Assembly: GCF_000377665.1 (NCBI RefSeq)
Contig: NZ_KB898649.1
Coordinates: 124,001 to 188,000, forward strand
Source of the DNA: Vreelandella zhanjiangensis DSM 21076
Lineage (GTDB): Bacteria; Pseudomonadota; Gammaproteobacteria; Pseudomonadales; Halomonadaceae
Reading direction: 5' to 3'
DNA length: 64,000 nt
Shown: positions 60,800 through 64,000 of the stretch, one piece after another
How positions within the stretch are numbered: position 1 is the first letter of the stretch
Layout: each line of letters begins with the position of its first letter
Notes under the pieces: model-generated
Databases searched by the model: none
What the model was told of the DNA's origin: nothing
Seen by the model: only the letters and a program-made list of their open reading frames with translations
Translations under genes and position numbers: made by a program

Positions 60800-61198
60800 T
60801 TATAACCAGACAAGCCTGCTATACGGCTTTGATTTTAGAGCCCCCAAACGGCTCTCCAGGCCGCCCACGTGAACTTCCAGCTTGTGGCCATCAGGGTCCA
60901 GTATGTACACCGAACGCCCTTCGCTTTTATTTACCTTCCACTGCGGCACGCCAGCGTCTTTCAAGTGCTTGCAATAGTCATCAAAATCAGGGGCCGCGAT
61001 ATCCAACGCAACGTGGGTATAATCATTTTTAGGACATGGCGCGTCGCAAGAGAGGCACAGCCATAAATCGCCCGCCGACAGATAAGCCCCTTTATCCCAT
61101 TTCACATGCCCTTTCAGTCCCATCACTTGGATATAAAAGTGCAATGAGCGCTCTAAATCGCTGACGGCCAGGGTAATATGGTTCAATCCAGTAATCAT
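60800..61198 (-). CDS. fosA: FosA-type fosfomycin glutathione transferase
   Basis: Glyoxalase-fold metalloenzyme of 132 residues that adds glutathione to fosfomycin. The match to FosA is end to end: GLNHITLAVSDL with His7, NDYTHVALDI with His62, and HKLEVHVGGL with Glu108 as the metal ligands (His7/His64/Glu110 in the Pseudomonas enzyme). The phosphonate-binding stretch WKVNKSEGRS is kept, as is the potassium-loop region. FosA is chromosomal in several gammaproteobacteria, so resistance is likely intrinsic. No mobile element is near. Confidence 0.92.
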   Translation of the reverse strand: MITGLNHITLAVSDLERSLHFYIQVMGLKGHVKWDKGAYLSAGDLWLCLSCDAPCPKNDYTHVALDIAAPDFDDYCKHLKDAGVPQWKVNKSEGRSVYILDPDGHKLEVHVGGLESRLGALKSKPYSRLVWL

Positions 61199-61246
61199 TG
61201 CAGCACTTCCCTCACCTCGCTATGCGCTCTACCGATCTTCGAGAGG

Positions 61247-61978
61247 TTACCTGCCACCTGCAATATCAATAAAGGAACCGGTGACATAAGACGCCTCGTC
61301 AGATAACAGCCAAGCAATCGCCTGGGCTACCTCTTCAGGCGTACCGCCACGCTTTAACGGGATTTGTGGCGCTAACCGCTCAACTCGCCCAGGCTCTCCG
61401 CCATCCGCGTGCATATCCGTATGAATAAATCCCGGCCGCACACCGTTGACGCGAATATTTCGGGCGGCCAACTCAATCGACAAGCCCTTAGTCATCGAAT
61501 CCATTGCCCCTTTGGACGACGCATAATCGATATATTCAAACGGAGAACCCGTGCGCGCCGCGCCAGAAGAGACGTTAACGATGGCACCCACACCCTTAGC
61601 CTGATTGATAAACGCTTTGGAGCATAGAAATGCGCTCGTCACATTCGCATTCATGACCTTTTGAAAGCGCTCAAGGCTGATATCCGCCAACTCAGACTGC
61701 GTAAACAAAACACCCGCGTTATTAACCAGATGCGTAACGGGCCCAAACGCCTTGTGCGCTGCCTTAAAAAGCCCCTCAACGTCTGACTCTACCGACACAT
61801 CCGCTTGAAACGTGAGTACGTTTCCACCGGCCTCGTGAATGCTGGCCGCGACAGATTCCGCTGCCGCACTATTTTTCAGGTAGTTAATACAAACGGCGTA
61901 CCCTTTAGCGGCCAGTAAGGCTGACGTAGCCGCACCGATGCCGCGGCCTCCTCCCGTTACGACAACGACTTTATTCAC
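61247..61978 (-). CDS. Short-chain dehydrogenase/reductase
   Basis: NAD(P)-dependent oxidoreductase of 243 residues, classical SDR. TGGGRGIG (8-15) binds the cofactor, NNAG at 86-89, the active-site Ser in NVSSGA (135-140) and Tyr152-x3-Lys156 (YASSK). The substrate is unknown; it resembles the FabG/YgfF-like group. A GTG at 61978 is taken as the start because GGAG lies seven bases upstream; the frame runs to a TTG at 62005. Confidence 0.88.
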   Translation of the reverse strand: MNKVVVVTGGGRGIGAATSALLAAKGYAVCINYLKNSAAAESVAASIHEAGGNVLTFQADVSVESDVEGLFKAAHKAFGPVTHLVNNAGVLFTQSELADISLERFQKVMNANVTSAFLCSKAFINQAKGVGAIVNVSSGAARTGSPFEYIDYASSKGAMDSMTKGLSIELAARNIRVNGVRPGFIHTDMHADGGEPGRVERLAPQIPLKRGGTPEEVAQAIAWLLSDEASYVTGSFIDIAGGR

Positions 61979-62166
61979 ACTGGTTCTCCATTGGGTGGTG
62001 GGCAATCGATAAGCGCGCCGTGAATGCTAGCGTATAGCAGGTAAGGCTTTTTGAACGCATGAATGTAGGGCTAGATATTTCATACGTTGCTTCACTGAAC
62101 CAGTAAGGCAAAGGCGACAACTCCTCTACCTTGCTGTGAAATACAACTAATGCCCGCTGTATAAAC

Positions 62167-62646
62167 TCAGGCTTCTGAGCCCTTGGACTCTGGGCGCAGC
62201 TGGAGCTGAAGGCCCATTAAAAAATTGCGCAGCACCTGATCTTTACACTCACGATAATTCTTATGACTGGGTTTACGGAAAAACGCGCTTAACTCATGAT
62301 TACTTAAGCGAAACTCGGCCAGCTCAAAAATAGCTAAAATATCCTCAGCTTTTAAATTCAACGCAATACGCAGCTTCTGGAATACCATATTATTGTTCAA
62401 ATCGGGTTCTGGCGCGGGCGGCGGGCCTTCACGCTTGCCCCGCTTAAAGCTAATAAAGCCGTTCAAAAACGCGGCTAATTCTTTATTTTTCAGCTTAACA
62501 AACTCTGCGTCGTCATCTTTTTTCAACCAGGCAGAAACCTGCTCCTGGGTGACATCAAACTCTGCCAGAGAAAAAATTTTCATTACGGCGTTATCTTTTA
62601 AATCAAAGACATACCGTATACGGCGCAGAATATCATTATTGATCAA
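62167..62646 (-). CDS. yehS: YehS/DUF1456 family protein
   Basis: Cytoplasmic protein of 159 residues with two similar DUF1456 halves: NDILRRIRYVFDLKDNAVMKIFSLA with WLKKDD, then NNNMVFQKLRIALNLKAEDILAIFELA with FFRKPSHKNYRECKDQVLRNFL. It is close to E. coli YehS along its length. Function is unknown. The start is a TTG at 62646, with AGGAG eight bases upstream and the family-like MINNDILRR beginning; the frame extends to 62685. Confidence 0.9.
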   Translation of the reverse strand: MINNDILRRIRYVFDLKDNAVMKIFSLAEFDVTQEQVSAWLKKDDDAEFVKLKNKELAAFLNGFISFKRGKREGPPPAPEPDLNNNMVFQKLRIALNLKAEDILAIFELAEFRLSNHELSAFFRKPSHKNYRECKDQVLRNFLMGLQLQLRPESKGSEA

Positions 62647-62734
62647 AATACAGCTCCTAGTCTTAGGGAAATCCAGCACAATCAATGTTCATGTGCTTTA
62701 GGTTCAGCATAAATTTGTATCTTACGTAGCCAAA

Positions 62735-63157
62735 CTAGCTTGCTGATAGCTTTACAAGCAGCTCATCAATCTCGGCTTTAAGCTCTTCATCATGCACTTT
62801 ATTAGCGCTGGCCTTGGCATTTTGCAGGCTTTGAATTGCCGCCTCCGTCTGGCCCAGCTCCATTTGCAATTTAGCCATGGAAAGAGCGATGGATGACATA
62901 TGCTCTTTGGAATTGATCGCAACGGCTTTTTCCAGCGCTTTTCCATAGCCCACCAGCGCGTCATCCAACTCCTCGGTAAAGTCCGCCAGCGTTTCCCACT
63001 GCTCTGGATGATCTTTATCGGTATTTTCATTCTCGATGCAAATAGCTTTCAGCTCGGCATAGAGCGAATCAAAAGCCTCTCTATCTTCTTTGTCAGCCGC
63101 CCTCATCAGCTTTTCAGCCAACTCGTAGACCGCCTTGTAAATCTTGGTATTAATCAT
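62735..63157 (-). CDS. Hypothetical helical (TPR-like) protein
   Basis: Protein of 140 residues, charged and fully helical by composition, without signal peptide. Repeating helix pairs such as YKAVYELAEKLMRAADKEDREAF, EHMSSIALSMAKLQMELGQ and QTEAAIQSLQNAK suit a short TPR-like scaffold. No family is recognised. Start at ATG 63157 with AGGG upstream; an extension to 63184 is unlikely. It precedes yehS on the same strand by about 90 bases. Confidence 0.7.
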   Translation of the reverse strand: MINTKIYKAVYELAEKLMRAADKEDREAFDSLYAELKAICIENENTDKDHPEQWETLADFTEELDDALVGYGKALEKAVAINSKEHMSSIALSMAKLQMELGQTEAAIQSLQNAKASANKVHDEELKAEIDELLVKLSAS

Positions 63158-63344
63158 TAACCACAACCCTGTTTCTGAAAACAAAAAATGAAAATAAACC
63201 GACTTATTAGCTTATTGAGCGATAAAAAATTCTTGAAGGCGCGCGATCTACAGCCAATTTGTTATTTTATCACTGCTGCGTTCAGGGCGCGTGCGTTTGT
63301 TCACTCGCTGCCTTATCGGCTTGATGGGACTAGCGCTCTATAGC

Positions 63345-63620
63345 TTATTCAAACACCTCGTAATGGCGCTTTACGTTACCAGTTAGCCTTCCCCAGTCGG
63401 AGTTCGCCACACGCTGCTGGTGCTGTTCAAAAGCGGTTCGGTCGATAAACTCTTCATAGACGTTAAAACGATACGGATCGGCTTTATCCTGAGTGACCTC
63501 GAACATTATGCAGCCTGGCTCTTCAAAGGTGAGCTGTCGGTGATGAATAAGCCCGGCTTTCACGGCTTCAAGATCGCTTTCGGGGACGGTTATAAAACCT
63601 TTTAAGGTTACTTTTGCCAC
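63345..63620 (-). CDS. ABM-domain protein (YgiN-like)
   Basis: Small protein of 91 residues with the antibiotic-biosynthesis-monooxygenase fold: VTLKGFITVPESDLEAVKAGL, FEEPGCIMFEVTQDKADPYRFNVYEEF and FEQHQQRVANSDWG. YgiN-type relatives act as quinol monooxygenases or in related redox steps. The start is taken at a GTG (63620) with AAGG upstream, which gives a family-size protein; the frame runs to 63695 without homology. Confidence 0.84.
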   Translation of the reverse strand: MAKVTLKGFITVPESDLEAVKAGLIHHRQLTFEEPGCIMFEVTQDKADPYRFNVYEEFIDRTAFEQHQQRVANSDWGRLTGNVKRHYEVFE

Positions 63621-63684
63621 TGAGATAGCCTTTTTATATAAAGCCCATTGAATTGGAAGACATCCCGCCTGAATAAGCTGAGCA

Positions 63685-64000
63685 TTACCACTCAATATGA
63701 ATGGGCGTACCCACCTTTACCAGCTCCATAAACTCGTCCATTTCGGCATTGGTCAATGCAATACAGCCATTGGTCCAATTAAAGCGTTGCGTAATAGGAC
63801 CCAACCATCCAAGCCAGTTAAATTGGCCGTGCACCATAATAAAACCGCCCGGCGAAACTCCCAGGCTATCTGCATTAGCCGCATCGGCTTCGTTAGGGTA
63901 ACTCACATGCATTGAGCGGTAAGCAGAGGAGTCTTCTTTCTTATAGTCCAGAACGTAGTGGCCTTCAGGCGTTCGCTGATCGCCCTCCTGCACCTTATGC
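63685..64000 (-). CDS. L,D-transpeptidase (YafK/YkuD type), C-terminal part
   Basis: The 3' part of a YkuD-domain gene whose start lies right of the window. Visible are HKVQEGDQRTPEGHYVLDYK, FIMVHGQFN with the catalytic-type His, and the nucleophile Cys in TNGCIALTN. The protein ends shortly after (GTPIHIEW). It is the third L,D-transpeptidase gene in the window and the second without a LysM-like part in view. The GTG at 63993 is internal. It begins (3' end) 65 bases from the ABM-domain gene. Confidence 0.88.
   Translation of the reverse strand, partial: HKVQEGDQRTPEGHYVLDYKKEDSSAYRSMHVSYPNEADAANADSLGVSPGGFIMVHGQFNWLGWLGPITQRFNWTNGCIALTNAEMDEFMELVKVGTPIHIEW

Overview
The window looks like chromosomal DNA of a halophilic gammaproteobacterium close to Halomonas (Halomonadaceae). 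This rests on the gene set and on protein resemblance recalled from memory, not on a search: an OprI-type Lpp, a TopA followed by a small DUF6586-like gene, a very large DUF3141/PHA-synthase-like hydrolase, a Pseudomonas-like cell-shape/lipoate cluster and a chromosomal FosA. No rRNA, tRNA, CRISPR array, insertion sequence, integrase or prophage gene was seen. Both ends cut through genes: the 3' end of mfd on the left and an L,D-transpeptidase on the right.

Layout. 0-3 kb: mfd tail, then an L,D-transpeptidase (+) facing an Lpp/OprI lipoprotein (-) across a shared terminator, and a second L,D-transpeptidase. 3-7 kb: topA with a translationally coupled small gene and another small helical protein. 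7-11 kb: a 900-residue PHA-synthase-like hydrolase with a Lys/Ala/Pro-rich tail, divergent from a CbbR-like LysR regulator. 11-23 kb: lipA facing a long minus-strand run proA-nadD-rsfS-rlmH-mrdA-rodA-mltB-rlpA-dacA-ybeD-lipB. This run joins proline and NAD synthesis, ribosome maturation, the elongation machinery of the wall and lipoate transfer.

23-30 kb: two coupled membrane proteins whose C-terminal domains look like eroded GGDEF domains, a DedA-PAP2 fusion, and a minus-strand mpl-ubiX-lysE operon. A membrane-anchored glutaredoxin and a periplasmic protein follow. 30-38 kb: a complete peptide ABC transporter (dppABCDF-like) with a strong hairpin between the binding protein and the permeases, then a HypT-like LysR regulator and the dipeptidase pepQ, which reads as a peptide-uptake and breakdown module. 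38-50 kb: tatD, ompW with a recognisable promoter, a MoxR ATPase/VWA pair, RidA, cobQ, a cytochrome P450, a lipidated subtilisin-like autotransporter in AT-rich surroundings, and glutaminase.

50-64 kb: an accessory stretch of small stress, export and detoxification genes. It holds a macrodomain protein, an Ada-type methyltransferase lacking the N-terminal Ada domain, two further AraC regulators with HTH tails plus one GlxA-type regulator, a LysE exporter, DUF1206 and VTT membrane proteins, an isochorismatase, a MAPEG protein, an AhpD-like protein, a methyltransferase, FosA, an SDR, YehS, two ABM monooxygenase-like proteins and the start of a third L,D-transpeptidase gene.

The least explained signals are short tandem repeats of 14-17 bp in four separate intergenic gaps, an orphan minus-strand terminator directly behind a 34-codon ORF near 40.1 kb, the paired degenerate GGDEF proteins, and the P450/autotransporter island with its hairpins and AT-rich flanks.
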